This document shows, piece by piece, positions 27,341 to 44,319 of a stretch of 64,000 bases of DNA (position 1 is its first letter; every line of letters begins with the position of its first letter). The stretch comes from Sinotaia quadrata (taxonomy: Eukaryota; Mollusca; Gastropoda; Architaenioglossa; Viviparidae), in NCBI GenBank assembly GCA_028829895.1, contig CM054181.1, positions 61,654,759 to 61,718,758 of the forward strand, written 5' to 3'. Both the position numbers and the translations under genes were made by a program. The notes under the pieces were generated by a model. That model worked only from the letters and a program-made list of their open reading frames with translations. It had not been told where the DNA came from and did not search any database.

Positions 27341-29607
27341 GACAGTTGGCGAATTCTGATCACAATTCACTCACATCTAGCAAACTACACCTTCAATAAA
27401 ATGACAACCTAAAAATTATTTTCACGCACTCACAACTGGCACCCTACGTTCATTCGCATCTGACAACCTATACCATCTATAAATTGGCATCGTAAAGGCT
27501 ATTCTAACAATATCACAAATGACAAACTATACTATCAATAAACTGACTTTTGGCAAAACTTTACTGACATTCAATGGTCAACCTGAAATCTATCTTGTCA
27601 CTCATCTCAGAAGTGACAAATCTTTATACACAGTGAACTGACAAATAAGTAAAACTATACTTACACTAAAGTGAAAGGATGCAATACTTCTTGGACATAA
27701 CCGTCCCTGAATCTGAATCTGAAGTTGATACGATTATGCGCACATTTTAATTTACCGGCTTAACAGCTATTTTTTGGAACAAAGTTTTCGATGCTGTCTA
27801 GCCTGGATAACCAACGGAACTCGGAACTTTGGTCGTTAACTCCTAGCTGGACGAATGAAAGCTTTGTTCTCCTTCCATACTAGGTGATTTAATGGGCCAA
27901 GAGTTTGGACACTCATGGTAATGCGTTCTGGAGCTTACAAGCAACGACAGGTTGGGAAATAAAATTGTGGCTACTATTAAATAAATTCACGTGACCTCAT
28001 GCCTGGGACTTAAGTGACTTACAGGGAGATAACTCATGAACGACAACATTTTCCGTCCTTAGAGAATCTTCGCATTATATTTTGTAAATATATTGATTGG
28101 CTAGTAACAGAATTGCACATCACAAGTTTGCATTAGTTTTGAATGTATGCTCGGCTGATGGCATAATCACATCGAAGCCTTGCATTGTATTTTAGAATGT
28201 GCTGTTTGATTGAAGACAGAATCACACACATCGCTTTATTATTACATTATAATATATTCTGTAATATATGTTCACAGAATAATACAAAACGTTCACATTA
28301 TATTTTATGTGCTGATTGATTGATGATAGAAGCATATAAAACATGCATTATACATTGTAGATTATATTGTTGGATTTATGATATATCTTCCTTGAAAGCT
28401 CACATTATATTTTTTGTGTGCTGACAATCTAACTACGGCGGTTCTACGAAAAGGTAACGTAATATTTTTGATTGGTCTGAAAAATTACACTAGTAGCATC
28501 AAAAGCACTCACATGGTATTTCAAATTACACTGAGTATTTAATCAAAATACATTCAACAAATAAAATGCTCATATTACGCTTTTTCTTTGGTAGAATACG
28601 GAAGAATTACTGACTGCATCATACACATAATGTATACTTGTATTAGGCTTATTGAAGGACTAATGAAAAGCTCTATAGAGACCATTCACATTAAATTATG
28701 TGCTGATATATACATGCACACAAACAAAATATTTTTTATTGTTACACACAAAAAATGTATTAAACACGTTATATGTTAGCGTATTGTTTGTTGTTGTGAA
28801 ATTGTATTGAATGTAGATACAATTAAAGTGTGTTACACACTTTTACGCTGAAATTCGAAATACATTACATGAACAGTATGTCTCTGCATTTTAATTTATA
28901 TTTTATTTTCGCGCCGTAATTAAATGTGATTTCAATAATCTGAACAATGAACAGATTGAAAAATATACCGTCTAATATCACAAACTGTACACCTGCCGTA
29001 TCTCTCTAATCTGTACACCATCCTATTCCCACAATATGCACACACATCTGTTCTCATCAATCTGTAATAAGGGGTTACGTCATTGCTGATCATCTTTAAT
29101 CTGGAAAAGTAATGTTGTTCTCATGACATTATCATTGGGTATGATGGCAATTAAATTATTTAGGTCAGGCTGTTCATTTTTCAGACTTGTAAGAGACCGC
29201 TAACTACATATGTTTAACTGTTACATTAGACATTTTACAAAACCAGATTTTATTGCTTTATGATGGCAACAGGTGTTGCCTGTTCAGTTTCACAGCAAAC
29301 AAATACGATTTTCATTACCTGATCAATTTTACGGTAGTAACAAAACAGTGTTGTCGTGGTGTGATTAGTTTTACAGTGACAACAAAACATTGTTTTCATG
29401 GTCTGGTCAGTTTTAAAACAGCGGCACCGAAACATTATTTTCAGGGTCTGATCAGTTTTACAGTGAAAATCAACTGTAAATGTAGGTACAGATACACTTT
29501 ACAGTGGCAGTAGACTGTAAATGTAGGTGCAGATACATTTTACAGTGGCTTAAAACATTGTGTTTACGATCTGGGAGATCAGGTTCAATCTGGTAAATGA
29601 ATATTTT

Positions 29608-29757
29608 CTCCTCAGTATCTCAGCATTCTTCCTCTAGTAAAGGTTCTCCTCAGTATCTCAGCATTCTTCCTCTAGTAAAGGTTCTCCTCAGTATCTCAGC
29701 ATTCTTCCTCTAGTAAAGGTTCTCCTCAGTATCTCAGCATTCTTCCTCTACTAAAGG
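29608..29757. repeat. 38-bp tandem repeat, four units
   Basis: Four almost identical copies of 'ttctcctcagtatctcagca' + 'ttcttcctctagtaaagg'. Confidence 0.95.
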
Positions 29758-30475
29758 AGCTTTTTTGATATTTTTCTAATTTATTCTAATTACAGTTGAA
29801 TGGTTTTCTGAGAATCTCATCATCATCTTAGCAGTGGCAAAATGACATCAGAAAAAACAGACCCAAATATCGTTAATGAAACGACTGTGACGTCCACACA
29901 CGAGTCACTGATTTCTATTAAAAATATTATCTCTAGAATTGTTCTAAAAACAAACGTGCCTATATAGATGCGCTGTTGATGCATGTGAGTTCTGCATTGT
30001 GGTTAGTGGATTCTTTGAAGTCAGGAATATTTCTTCCGCTTCTTTAGAAATTTAAGAAAAACCGAATGAATTCAAGAATGTCTGTTTTCTTCCGTACTGA
30101 GTCCAGGATAAAAGAAAAAGAAATCTCTATAGTGATTTGAGATCAGAGTATAAATATTCGTCCACATTTTGATTTAAAGATAAAATATATTTGTTCTTAG
30201 ATTTTATTCCTCCATCCCCCCAAAAATTCAGTCAGCGGTGTATGATGAAGCCATAGAAAACAATTCGGTTAAAGAACGTTTAACGTCAGCTCACATCTAA
30301 ACTAAAATCAACCACTATTCCAGTAAAATGACTTCGATTTCAAACGATTTCAGGTGACGGTGCAGAGTTAGGACACCAGACTCGCTGAGAACTTTCGAGG
30401 GTATGTGGGTTATGGGATAGGTGAAATTCTATTACCGACAGGGTTCATTTCGAGAGACACATTACAAACAAGCGT

Positions 30476-30545
30476 ATATGTGTGTGTGTGTGTTTGTGTA
30501 TATGTGTGTGTGTGTGTGTGTGTATGTGTGTGTGTGTTTGTGTGT

Positions 30546-30586
<41 letters not shown>

Positions 30587-30592
30587 TGTGAA
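30476..30592. repeat. (TG)n-rich microsatellite
   Basis: Interrupted TG run of about 115 bases. Confidence 0.95.
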
Positions 30593-30697
30593 AGTTTGAA
30601 AATGGTTGCAGCATGGCGCGAAGCCAATGTGTCCGTGTGACTGACCTCACTTAAGACCCAATCAAATAAACAAATTCGTTCTAAAGTATACCTGGTT

Positions 30698-30855
30698 CCG
30701 TATTTGGCGCGCATATTTGTGGACGAATGTTTTCATTGGTCAACTCTCCCCGTATTTGGCACGCATATTTGTGGACGAACGTTTTCATTGGTCAACTCTC
30801 CCCGTATTTGGCACGCATATTTGTGGACGAATGTTTTCATTGGTCTATTCTCCCC
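30698..30855. repeat. 52-bp tandem repeat, three units
   Basis: Three close copies starting 'ccgtatttggcacgcatatt' with starts at 30698, 30750 and 30802. Confidence 0.95.
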
Positions 30856-30914
30856 GTACAACGAATATGAAATATTATCTATCGCGACATTTTTCTGAAA
30901 GCTGTTGTATTCAG

Positions 30915-31125
30915 TCGCTTTAAAAAGTAAAATGTAAATAAACATACTTACAAAGTCACACATCGCGCCTTTCAAAAGTAAAATGTAAATAAATACACTG
31001 ACAAACACATACATTGAGCCTTTCAAAAGTAAAATGTAAATAAACAGACTGACAAACACACACACTGAGCCTTTCAAAAGTAAAATGTAAATAAACACAC
31101 TGACAAACCCACACCTAGCCTTTAA
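30915..31125. repeat. About 50-bp tandem repeat, four units
   Basis: Units of 'tttcaaaagtaaaatgtaaa' + 'taaacacactgacaaacacacac'. Confidence 0.9.
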
Positions 31126-31349
31126 AATGTAAAATAAAACTTTCAGGCAGGGAGACATGCAAAGACCGAAATAAGAAAGACAAAAATACTTCGGAGTAAT
31201 GTCTGAAGCAAACAAATGAAATGCATATTTCGCATTAGGCAATATAAACAAAAAGTATAGTAACATTCTTTCATATTTAAAATCAAAGCTTTGAAAAGTC
31301 ATTCTATGACCTGGTGAATTTGTGCCAGTGGCACTTTGGTAGATGTTCC

Positions 31350-31565
31350 TTATAATGACGTACCGTATCTGTATATCTAAATAGTGACGTACCATATCTG
31401 ATATTCCTAACTAGTGACATGCCAAATACTGACGGTGTGCGCTATCATATCAGAAAGTCGGATACGTTATCGAACACAAACATACATCAACTTTCTGTAT
31501 CGGCAAAATAATGTACACTTCTGTTTGGGCAGTTGAAGAAGAGAGAGCTTCTGGAAAAAAAACAG
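31350..31565 (+). promoter_or_regulatory. Gene A promoter and 5' noncoding exon
   Basis: TGACGT occurs at 31356 and 31385 in tandem units of about 30 bp that also carry TATATCT-like AT blocks. The block is shared in order and orientation with upstream regions of genes B and C. A gtaggta donor follows at 31566 after 'gaagaagagagagcttctgg', which is also conserved, so a noncoding first exon ends at 31565. Its transcription start is not resolved. Confidence 0.6.
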
Positions 31566-32002
31566 GTAGGTACGAATATACATCTTTTCCGTTTCCTAAT
31601 TAGTGTAAGATTTAACATAGAAAAGCAGGATGTATTTTTATATCTTCTTTCTTAATTTATAATTCGTGTAAGATTTAACATAGAAAAAAGGATAATTTCT
31701 CTCTCACTTCCACACTTTCTATCTGTTGTTCATAACATTGCACCCGTGTCTAGTAATGCCATATTACAAAATTTAAAATAAAATTAATTTTTAAATGAAA
31801 ATTATCAACCGTAAAACAATCCACTATGTATGACAACCGTTAGCAAAGATCCAGTGTCTGGATGCTGTCATTGTCAGTTGCCCACTTATTATATATTTGT
31901 GACACTTGAATGACAACATAACACAGCCATATACATGACATACCATTCCACGCACCACAGACCGATAAGATCTGTTAAGGTGTTCCTGAGAATTTTATAC
32001 AA

Positions 32003-32033
<31 letters not shown>

Positions 32034-35000
32034 TTTTGTTTGTTTTTGTTTTCAGCAGCCATTTGTCTGCCGTTTCATTTCTTTTTACTTATAAAGGTTG
32101 TCAAATAATTCAACGATTTACAGTTAAGCGTAGTGATATTGGAATGGGTGATTGACAGTTTTTGGATATAGAGTCCGTTCTCACGTTAGCTGATTTTACT
32201 CACTGATATAGAGTCCGTTCTCACGTTAACTGATTTTACTCACTGATATAGAGTCCGTTCTCACGTTACCTGATTTTACTCACTGATATAGAGTCCGTTC
32301 TCACGTTAACTGATTTTACTCACTGATATAGAGTCCGTTCTCACGTTAACTGATTTTACTCACTGATATAGAGTCCGTTCTCACGTTAACTGATTTTACT
32401 CAGTGATGCAGTAAAACCAGGAAGAATTTTTTGGCTGAGGCGGTTAGCTGGGATGGAGGAAATGAGATGAAGAAAGATATTCAGAACAAAGTGGATAGTT
32501 GTTCAGTTAATCCTTCTGCTGTAATGGTATTTGCAAAACTGATGTCATGATTTGATTTTTCATTGCATTTATATAGTGTTTATTCCTTAAACTTTCGTTG
32601 TTGTTTTTTCTGAGAAGAGTTATTTTATATTCATTTATTTTATAATTAATTATTAATTTTGTGTATGTGTTATTACCGTGCATTTGTGTTTTCTTTTTTT
32701 TTCTTTTAGCCCAAGTTAAATGACTAATTAATGAGTGGATTTCCAGTAGGCTGTAGGGCTTCATGAATATTGTATATAGGTGGTAATCTTTGCGACTAAC
32801 GTACTGGTTAGGCCGAAACGCACCATAACCTTATTTCTAACCTGCTTTAACAGTAGCCTCAGATCAAACTATAGCGCACACCGGAAGCTTGACATTACCC
32901 CTAACGAAGCCTTAATTCTTCTTTCTTACAGAAACTTACACACATTTCGAAAATATTTTAAAATTACAACAATGAACAAATATAAAACTGTTTCATCTTA
33001 CTCATGCTAAGGTACAATCAACAGATCAATTTAAATGTTCAAATACTTCTCTCTATGTATCGACCTGCCTCTTATCAGGTCTTGATAATTAATAAGATCT
33101 CAGACAAAGTTCCAGATTTTGACCCCTTCTCCCCCATCCCACAATTCTAGCTTTATTATCACGTAATGATGGTCAGTAAAGATGTAATGTGTACGAGCTG
33201 GCTTAGTAGTAGACAGCTGGACCTGTTTCCATGCAAGAGCTTTTGACGTTCAAATAATATGTCAATACAAAACATTGCTGTATCATTACAGCCTAAGTAC
33301 ACAAAGGTCACTGGCCTCATGACGTTCGATTTAGACGGTAGTAGTTGACCACTGCCTTTAGAGGAGGGAGCGGGGGTGGGCAAAGAGCTTCTTGAAGCCA
33401 CATTATAACTAACACTTTCGCTTTGAAAAGGAGTTTATTCTCCTCCATTTTCCTCTTATGGTAAGTGCTGGTTTATCACAGTGCTTGTTATATCACAGTG
33501 CTGGTTTATCACAGTGCTGGTTATATCACAGTGCTGGTTTATCACAGTGCTGGTTATATCACAGTGCTGCAATACTTGATTAAAAGAGGATTATATGGAA
33601 CGTGCAATCTTGATGTAATTCCGTGTTATCAGAATATTATTATACGTACTTTTGCTGTAACGCTGGATACTGGATAAACGGAGTATGTACATGTATGTAC
33701 ACTCTCTTGCAATAACAGTTTATAAACAGATGCATATTTTGCTTTAGCGATAGATAAAGGGCATGTTACAATTCCTCTCTATTTTGTCTACAGACAATAT
33801 GACCAGTTCCCTAAAACAATGAAAATGAGAAAGAGCTTTGTGTACCTAGTTCTGGCAATCGCCTTGATCACCAAGTCTACAGTCTGGTAAAGATTTATAC
33901 TTTTTAATGTACTGTAAGTTGGTTAAGATATGCATTTAACCCCTTTCCATCTTCAACTCTGAAAATCATGTTTAATTCCATTCACACAGATATGACAGTA
34001 CCTGCAAATCAATAGCTGATTAATTTTAAAGTACTTATGCCAACAACCCTGTTGTTCGGTTTGTCCAAATTTAAAAGGAATTCCAATTTATATAAATAGC
34101 CATGCGTACAATTCTATATAAAACGGCTACATACAAACCTAAATTGGCTAAGCTACTGATATCACACGTAGACTAGAACATAAATTAAACAGGTCTTTTA
34201 AAATTATGTGGATGGGCCATTTTCAGTTGATATACTGTATTTATTTTTCGATGTTCATGGAACTCTGATTGGACAGTGACGTCACTGAAATACTGTTTCA
34301 TTGGACAGGTTTTCCTGTCCTTTAACACTTATAGGTCAAGGTGTTTACACGAATATGATATTTCAGTCTTTACGATTTAGTTATTTAAATAATCAAAATG
34401 TAAACTGAAGAAACTTGCAGAAATTTCTCCATATTGCTTGAATACTTGCAGCCAAATTAAATAGGCTGAAAGTTTAGAAATTCATTCAAAAAATAATTAA
34501 CATTTTTAAAATTCATTCTGTATATAATTAAAACTTTTGAAATTCATTTAGTCCATGAGTAAACTTTCCACATTCTTTCTGTTCATAATTACAACTGTTG
34601 ACATTTGTTTCATCCATAATTACAACTTTGATAAATCTATAATTTAAATTACGAAGATAAAGTTTTAAAAAGAAATATTCTTTATATTTCACTGCTAATT
34701 ACAATCAAAATGAAACCATAAAAATTATGGGGAATCTTTCCAACTGACAATAAAATGACATTAAATGACATGTAATAGTGATACAAAATAACCGACATTG
34801 CCTGTCAAATAGACATAGTAGTCACAATCAAAGCAAAGCTGAGTCGCATTACCTATCCAAGATGAAACGAGAAAATAGTTTTCTACAATCATCTAAGAGC
34901 ATTATTTCCAGATAGATAAGCAAAACTGGTTATTGGGTAAAATAGCAATATAGATACGGGGTAGAAATATGAACTAGGTTTATTAGGAAGAACAATATTA

Positions 35001-37154
35001 ATAAGTGTAAAGGTTAGGGTGGATAGAAGGACGAAATATGAAGTCGCTCAGATGTCAATATGTGAAATAGAACAAGAAACGTGAAATCAGTCAGTATGTC
35101 AATATATGAAATAGAACAAGAAATGTGAACTCAGTATGTCAATATGTGAAACAGAACAAGAAATGCGAACTCAGTATGTCAATATGTGAAACAGAACAAG
35201 AAATGTGAATAGATAAACTATTTAGAAATACTGATTGGTTTCTCAGTTTCTAATACGAATTTCTTAGATTACTAGAAGGAACGTTATGCTGCACTTATTT
35301 GTAGAAATACGATGTAGTTTCTTGCAGGTATATGATGTAGCTACTTGTATATACATGAAGTAGTTCTAGAAACATTTTGTAGTTACTTTCAGAAATATGA
35401 TATATTTACTTGTAGAAACAAGATGTAGTTACTTGAACAATTTTGGTGTAATTACTGTAGAAGTATGATGTAGTTACTTGTAGAAATATGCTTTAGTTCC
35501 TTGTAGAAATATAATGTATTAAATTGCAGAAACATGATGTAACTACTTGTAGAAACATGATGTAGTAACTTTTAGAAATGCGATGTAGTAGTTTCTTTCA
35601 GGAATATGATGTATTTACTAGTAGAAATACGACGTAGTTAAATGTAATAACACGATGTAGTTACTTGTAGAAGTATGATGTAGTTACCTGTAGAAATATG
35701 ATGTAGTTACTTGTAGAAATATGATGTAGTTACTTGTAAGAAATTGATGTAGAGCTATGCAGAAGTATGATGTAGTTACCTGTAGAAATATGATGTAGTT
35801 ACAAGTATAAACATGAAGTAGTTACCTGTATAAACATGAAGTAATTACTTGTAGAAACATGATGTAGTTACGTGTATGAACATGAAGTAGTTAAGTAGAA
35901 ACATGAAGTAGTTATGTGTATAAACATGAAGTAGTTACGTGTAGAAACATGAAGTAGTTAAGTAGAAACATGAAGTAGTTAAGTAGAAACATGAAGTAGT
36001 TAAGTAGAAACATGAAGTAGTTATGTGTATAAACATGAAGTAGTTACGTGTAGAAACATGAAGTAGTTAAGTAGAAACATGAAGTAGTTAAGTAGAAACA
36101 TGAAGTAGTTAAGTAGAAACATGAAGTAGTTATGTGTATAAACATGAAGTAGTTACTTGTAGAAACATGAAGTAGTTATAGCAAACAGAAAATGGTCTAC
36201 TAGGAAGAGCGTTTGAGGTTGTTTCTAGGTAAAACACCAAAATGTTATCTCAATGATAGTTAGAACGACACAGCTATATTTTACTAGTTAAAATTTTATC
36301 AGGGTACTATGTAGATGCATGGACAAAGTTTTTAAATAGTAATGAGAATAATTTTCCCCTAATTAGAATCTTGGTCATGGTTACTAAGATGAAACACGAA
36401 AACATTTACTAGTTCAAGTTGGATTACGGTTATTAGGTAGAAATATAAAAAGATCAGTGGTTTGTGAATGGCTACTAGGTAAAAGTTTGAACAGTTACCT
36501 GCCATGAATGTAATCATATTATCAAGTATGCATTATAACGTAGATGCATATTAGAAGTGTGATAATGATTACAATTCACAAATGCAATCGTGGTTAATAG
36601 GTAGAAGTTGATCTAGTTAGAAAATTGGATCATGTAGAAATATAAAAATGAGTTTGAACTAGTTAGAATGTAATCAAAATTTAATAGGTGAAAAAGTGAA
36701 TTTGGTTACTAGGCAGTAATGTGAACACAGGGTGTAAGCAGACAATGTTTCAAATGACTTTCTAACGGAAAATGTTAATGTGTTTATTAGGAATTTGTTG
36801 TAAACGCGGTATCGGGGCAGGTATAATATCAATTGCTTATGAAAGTGTCCCCACAAAACATCACGTGATCTATAAATTTGCATTTGGAATAAGGAAACTA
36901 CTAAATCAGTAAAATATTTAACGACGACTGATAATACATTTCAGTAACTAATTTTGTTTGTCTTGTGTACACCCAGGTGCCACCAGTGCAGTCGAGGTGG
37001 ATTTTATTGCGATGACAACATTGCTTGCTGCTCTGAAAAGTGTTCAGAATACGGCATGTGTATGCCAGGAACACGCTTTGATATTAATGATCCTTACCCA
37101 ATTATTAAGGGAAACAGAAACCTAAATACCTACCCAAGTGATCGCGGATATTAA
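31350..37154 (+). CDS. Peptide gene A: secreted Cys-rich (ICK-like) peptide
   Basis: Coding parts are 33819-33886 and 36977-37154, with a noncoding exon ending at 31565. The first coding exon gives a signal peptide of about 20 residues; an in-frame second Met lies at 33825. It ends in TG, and the next exon supplies G, so a Trp codon spans the intron. The second exon gives 58 residues with seven Cys spaced x2, x6, x5, 0, x3, x5. The last six follow the C-C-CC-C-C framework of inhibitor cystine knots, as in many conotoxins and other animal toxins. No propeptide lies between signal and mature part. A tail of about 30 residues rich in Asn, Tyr and Pro follows. Likely exported and disulphide-bonded; target unknown. 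It could equally be a defence peptide. Confidence 0.82.
32006..32032. repeat. (GATA)n microsatellite
   Basis: Six to seven GATA units in the 5' intron of gene A. Confidence 0.95.
32165..32405. repeat. 40-bp minisatellite, six units
   Basis: Nearly perfect copies of 'gatatagagtccgttctcac' + 'gttaactgattttactcact' in the 5' intron of gene A. Confidence 0.95.
33150..33405 (-). repeat. Block inverted relative to 42.61-42.85 kb
   Basis: On the minus strand this matches the + strand at about 42610-42845. Both share 'cgtcatgaggccagtgacct' and 'gaccatcattacgt'. It lies in the 5' intron of gene A at the same relative place as its partner in gene B, so the A/B duplication includes introns. Confidence 0.8.
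33465..33572. repeat. About 36-bp minisatellite
   Basis: Three units of 'gctggtttatcacagt' + 'gctggttatatcacagt', just upstream of gene A's signal exon. Confidence 0.9.
33794..33886 (+). CDS. Gene A signal-peptide exon
   Basis: Acceptor tctacag ends at 33793; donor gtaaag starts at 33887. The 5' leader in the exon contains a seven-codon upstream frame (ATG 33799, stop 33820-33822) that overlaps the first in-frame ATG (33819) as ATGA. The coding part is a basic start (RKS) and a Leu/Val/Ile core, as expected of a signal peptide. Confidence 0.85.
35030..36180. repeat. Gene A intron minisatellites (about 32 bp and 22-23 bp)
   Basis: At 35030-35215 four units contain 'atgtcaatatgtgaaa' + 'tagaacaagaaa'. 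From about 35270 to 36175 there are some 40 units of 'tagaaacatgaagtagttac' class, more uniform toward the right end. Confidence 0.92.
36977..37154 (+). CDS. Gene A mature-peptide exon
   Basis: Acceptor ccag at 36973-36976. First base completes the Trp codon; Cys codons follow at once. Motif GGFYC in the first loop and CCSEKC in the knot. Stop TAA at 37152-37154. The C-terminal part (NTYPSDRGY) resembles the repeat unit downstream. Confidence 0.85.
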
Positions 37155-37194
37155 GTCCCCCCAAAATTACCGAAATAATCATGAATACAACACA

Positions 37195-37640
37195 TCTTTA
37201 CCCAAGTAATTAGGAACAGAGCAACCCTAATCTTTACCCAAGTAATCAGGAAAAGAGCAACCCTAATCCTTACCCAAGTAATCAGGAACAGAGCAACCCT
37301 AATCCTTACTAAAGTAATCAGGAACAGAGCAACCATAATCCTTACCCAAGTAATCAGGAACAGAGCAACCACAATCCTTACTTAAGTAATCAGGAACAGA
37401 GCATCCATAATCCCTACTTAAGTAATCAGGAACAGAGCAACCATAATCCTTACCCAAGTATTCAGGGACACAATAACTCAGATTCGTATCTAAGTATTCA
37501 GGGATTCAAAACACCAAATCCTTACCCAGCAACTTGGGATTCAACAGCCAAATCCTTACCCAAGTAATCAAGTACTGAACAACCCAAATCCCTACCCAAC
37601 CAATCAGGGATTTAAGAATCCAAATCCTTACCAACGATAA
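37195..37640 (+). repeat. 36-bp minisatellite after gene A stop, coding-like
   Basis: About ten units of 'aatccttacccaagtaatca' + 'ggaacagagcaaccct'. One frame reads NPYPSNQEQSNP repeatedly, close to the last codons of gene A. That frame is offset from the gene's own frame, and stops interrupt some units, so it is probably untranslated now. Confidence 0.85.
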
Positions 37641-37854
37641 TCAGGGACACAATCTAACATTTTCCCTCAAGCAACCACGGACAACAGGACGACAGACGTC
37701 GCAGACCATAACGAATATTTTATTTTTATAAACAATTAGATGTTTTATATCTTTTCTCTGTAATCTATTTTTAAAATGCACTTGTAATTCAAAATTACTT
37801 TAGTGTAATATTAGTCCTTAAACTGTACTTGTTACAGGCTCTTGCATTCTGATT

Positions 37855-37870
37855 CGTCTTATTAAACTGA
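37855..37870 (+). terminator. Candidate polyadenylation signal of gene A
   Basis: ATTAAA in 'cttattaaactg'. A similar 'cttattaaatta' occurs near 47270. An AATAAA lies further on near 38090. Which is used is unknown. Confidence 0.3.
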
Positions 37871-38529
37871 ATTCAAAGGAATATGTCATAGCATCTGTAT
37901 GATGTTTTAACATTTGTCTATCTGTTTGTCTGCCTGTCTGTCTGTTTCTCTCTACTACATATGTGTATGTGTTCGTGCGTACCAGCTAAACTGACACTTA
38001 CATTAAGTATGCCCTTAATTTAATTTAACAAAGAGTAAACTTTACCTTATTTGAAAAGAAAGGAAAGGAATTATATTATATTTTTTATAATTTAATAAAA
38101 AAAACAAAATAAAATTAAAACGTATTATATAAATATGAGAAAAAACAATAATAAAATATTGAAAACGTGTCTTCCTTCAGAGCCCATTTCACTTCCTTGA
38201 CTAGCATGTATGGGTGTTGTGTGAGTTGTAAAGGAAATAACGAACCCATGAAGTTACGAGAAAAATTTTGTTTTATATTTTGAGTCTTGCTGTAGTTGAG
38301 CTAAAAAAAGAGATCTTCTTCTGCAGAGTTATAGTGCCTGAAACGCACTGAACACGTGAAAACGGTGATTTATTTTTTTCATGAAAGACTTTGGAGTAAA
38401 ATGTCGTTATAAAATAATTATATTAGTGTACGGTTTTCGAATGATATAATTATTTCTTGTGTGACAGAGTAAATTTGCCTCTTCCTGCTTTTAAATTTAA
38501 ATTGTTATATAAATTGCTAAATTGTTAGA

Positions 38530-39300
38530 GTAACCCGACCTTGGGCACTCCTTATGATGTTATTTTGAAGGTGTCTGAGTTGAAGTAAACAGCTCGAGGC
38601 AAGAATATTCTAGATTGCTGACGTAATGCAAACTGAATGAGTAGTTTTCTATTATCCAATGATCATGATTATCGAGAAAGAGACCAGCCAATGGGTTGAG
38701 ATTAAAAAGTTACTTGCTGTATTAAATTCTATTGTGGCAAAGGAAAAAGTCTGGCTTTGAAAGGTGGTTGTTAGCTTTATGTGAACAAGTAGCCTTTCCA
38801 CTTGCACTTTCAAATTTTGAGTTTCAACTTTCAAGTTTCCAGCTAGCTTCCTGTGTTCACCAGTTAGAAACTTGAATGACTGCGAAGGTGTGAGAACTTC
38901 TATTACTGTGTGTAAGCATAAGGAATATTATGCACACTTTATGCAGATGCTGGATACATGGTGAGAATTCTAGTACACTGAGGTTGTCAGAGTTGCTGTA
39001 ATCATCATGTTCTGCTTGAAGGAAGTGACATGGTAAGGAGATCACTGAAGTTCGTTTGAGAATATAAGAGTGCATCAGTGGTTTTCTATGCATGTTGTGG
39101 GAGACACATGTTGACAGACATTGTTGTTATAGCAAGTGAAGACTGTTGAGGCAACATTTAATTCAGATCATGTAAAGAGATTACGATCACCTACCTCTAA
39201 TAACTCCATTTTAATTTCTCTGATAGGACTAATCTGAGATTTGTATTGACTCTATTGTTGAATTGTAACTTTATTATATATATATATATATAATTATTTG
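38530..39300 (+). repeat. Interspersed repeat family, about 0.8-1.2 kb
   Basis: Shares 'caagaatattctagattgct' with the minus strand near 55060-55085 and 'gaccagccaatgggttg'-like sequence with copies near 54.98, 60.70 and 61.99 kb. Its right part (39190-39300) is related to the foldback arm at 5.68-5.77 kb. No coding capacity seen. Confidence 0.65.
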
Positions 39301-39557
39301 TGTCTCTTTCTTTCCCTTTAATTATGGAAATACTGGCAGATGTTTACAGAAGGAAGACAGTCATACAAGAAGAAGTTTTCATTTAGAATTAAGAGCCTTC
39401 GACATTAATTTATTTCAAGCAAAATTCCTTGACAAAATTCCTTGACAAAATTGCTTATGTTTTTTCTTTTGTTTTAAATTAATAATCTCTAGTTGTTTTT
39501 CTTTTCAAATGAAGTTTCTTCTTCATTAAATTATTTTTATTAATGGTTAGTGAAATG

Positions 39558-39692
39558 CAAACACACACACTTACACACAAACACACACACACGCACACAC
39601 ACAAACACACACACAAACACACACACAAATACACACACAAACACACACACAAACACGCACACATACACACACACACATGCACGCACGCACGC
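39558..39692. repeat. (CA)n-rich microsatellite
   Basis: CACA runs with AA and CG interruptions; the minus-strand Cys/Val open frames are artefacts. Confidence 0.95.
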
Positions 39693-39931
39693 ACACAAGG
39701 AGAGTAGACAGCAACTGTAGAAAACTAAACAGACATAGAAAATCAGACAGACACAGTGACATAACTTCGAACGCAGTTTAATAACACGACGGAGAACTTG
39801 CAAGTAAAAGGACAAACAGTACTTTGACTGTTTTTACTGCAATGCAATTTCAAGGCAGTGTACAGAGAAAATTCTAACTGCTTTTTAAAATGATAAATGT
39901 ATCGCTAAATCCTGTCCATTGTGGCACCATA

Positions 39932-44010
<4,079 letters not shown>

Positions 44011-44319
44011 CTCATCTTCTAACCTGACCTTTACACAAATCAACAAATCACAGAACAAGGTTCGCTTCAAAGCTTTGTTTCAAATACGAAATAATCTTGA
44101 TATATTTAGTGTTTCAAGTTAGCTTATTGCGAACTATTATATTCATTTGTATAGATCTGTTTTTTTCTTTCAATCATTATTCTGGAATATTTTTATTCGC
44201 TTTCGTATTTCGGTATGTATGTCTCTCTGGGTGAACTTCGGTTTTATTTAATTTTATGAAGCTCAATGTGTGTGTTTATGTACGTTTTAGTTTCTTAGAT
44301 CAATTGCGTACAAATACTT

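Larger units (their letters stand above)
26886..31340. other. Intergenic region between ZP gene and peptide cluster
   Basis: AT-rich sequence with no recognised gene. It holds the short minisatellites at 27.2, 29.6, 30.7 and 30.9 kb and a TG microsatellite, listed separately. Confidence 0.7.
37870..39931. other. Spacer between converging genes A and B
   Basis: No gene seen. 38530-39300 is an interspersed repeat (relatives on the opposite strand at 54.88-55.16, 60.60-60.92 and 61.90-62.19 kb). A CA microsatellite lies at 39558-39690. 39770-39900 is shared with 47575-47730, the 3' flank of gene C. Confidence 0.65.

Noticed and set aside
33159..33401. 80-codon minus frame similar to a + frame at 42565-42843
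   Set aside because: The similarity is explained by the duplicated intron block; frames differ in the second half and lack a start/splice context.
37151..37372. 73-codon hydrophobic minus frame
   Set aside because: Antisense of the 36-bp minisatellite after gene A.
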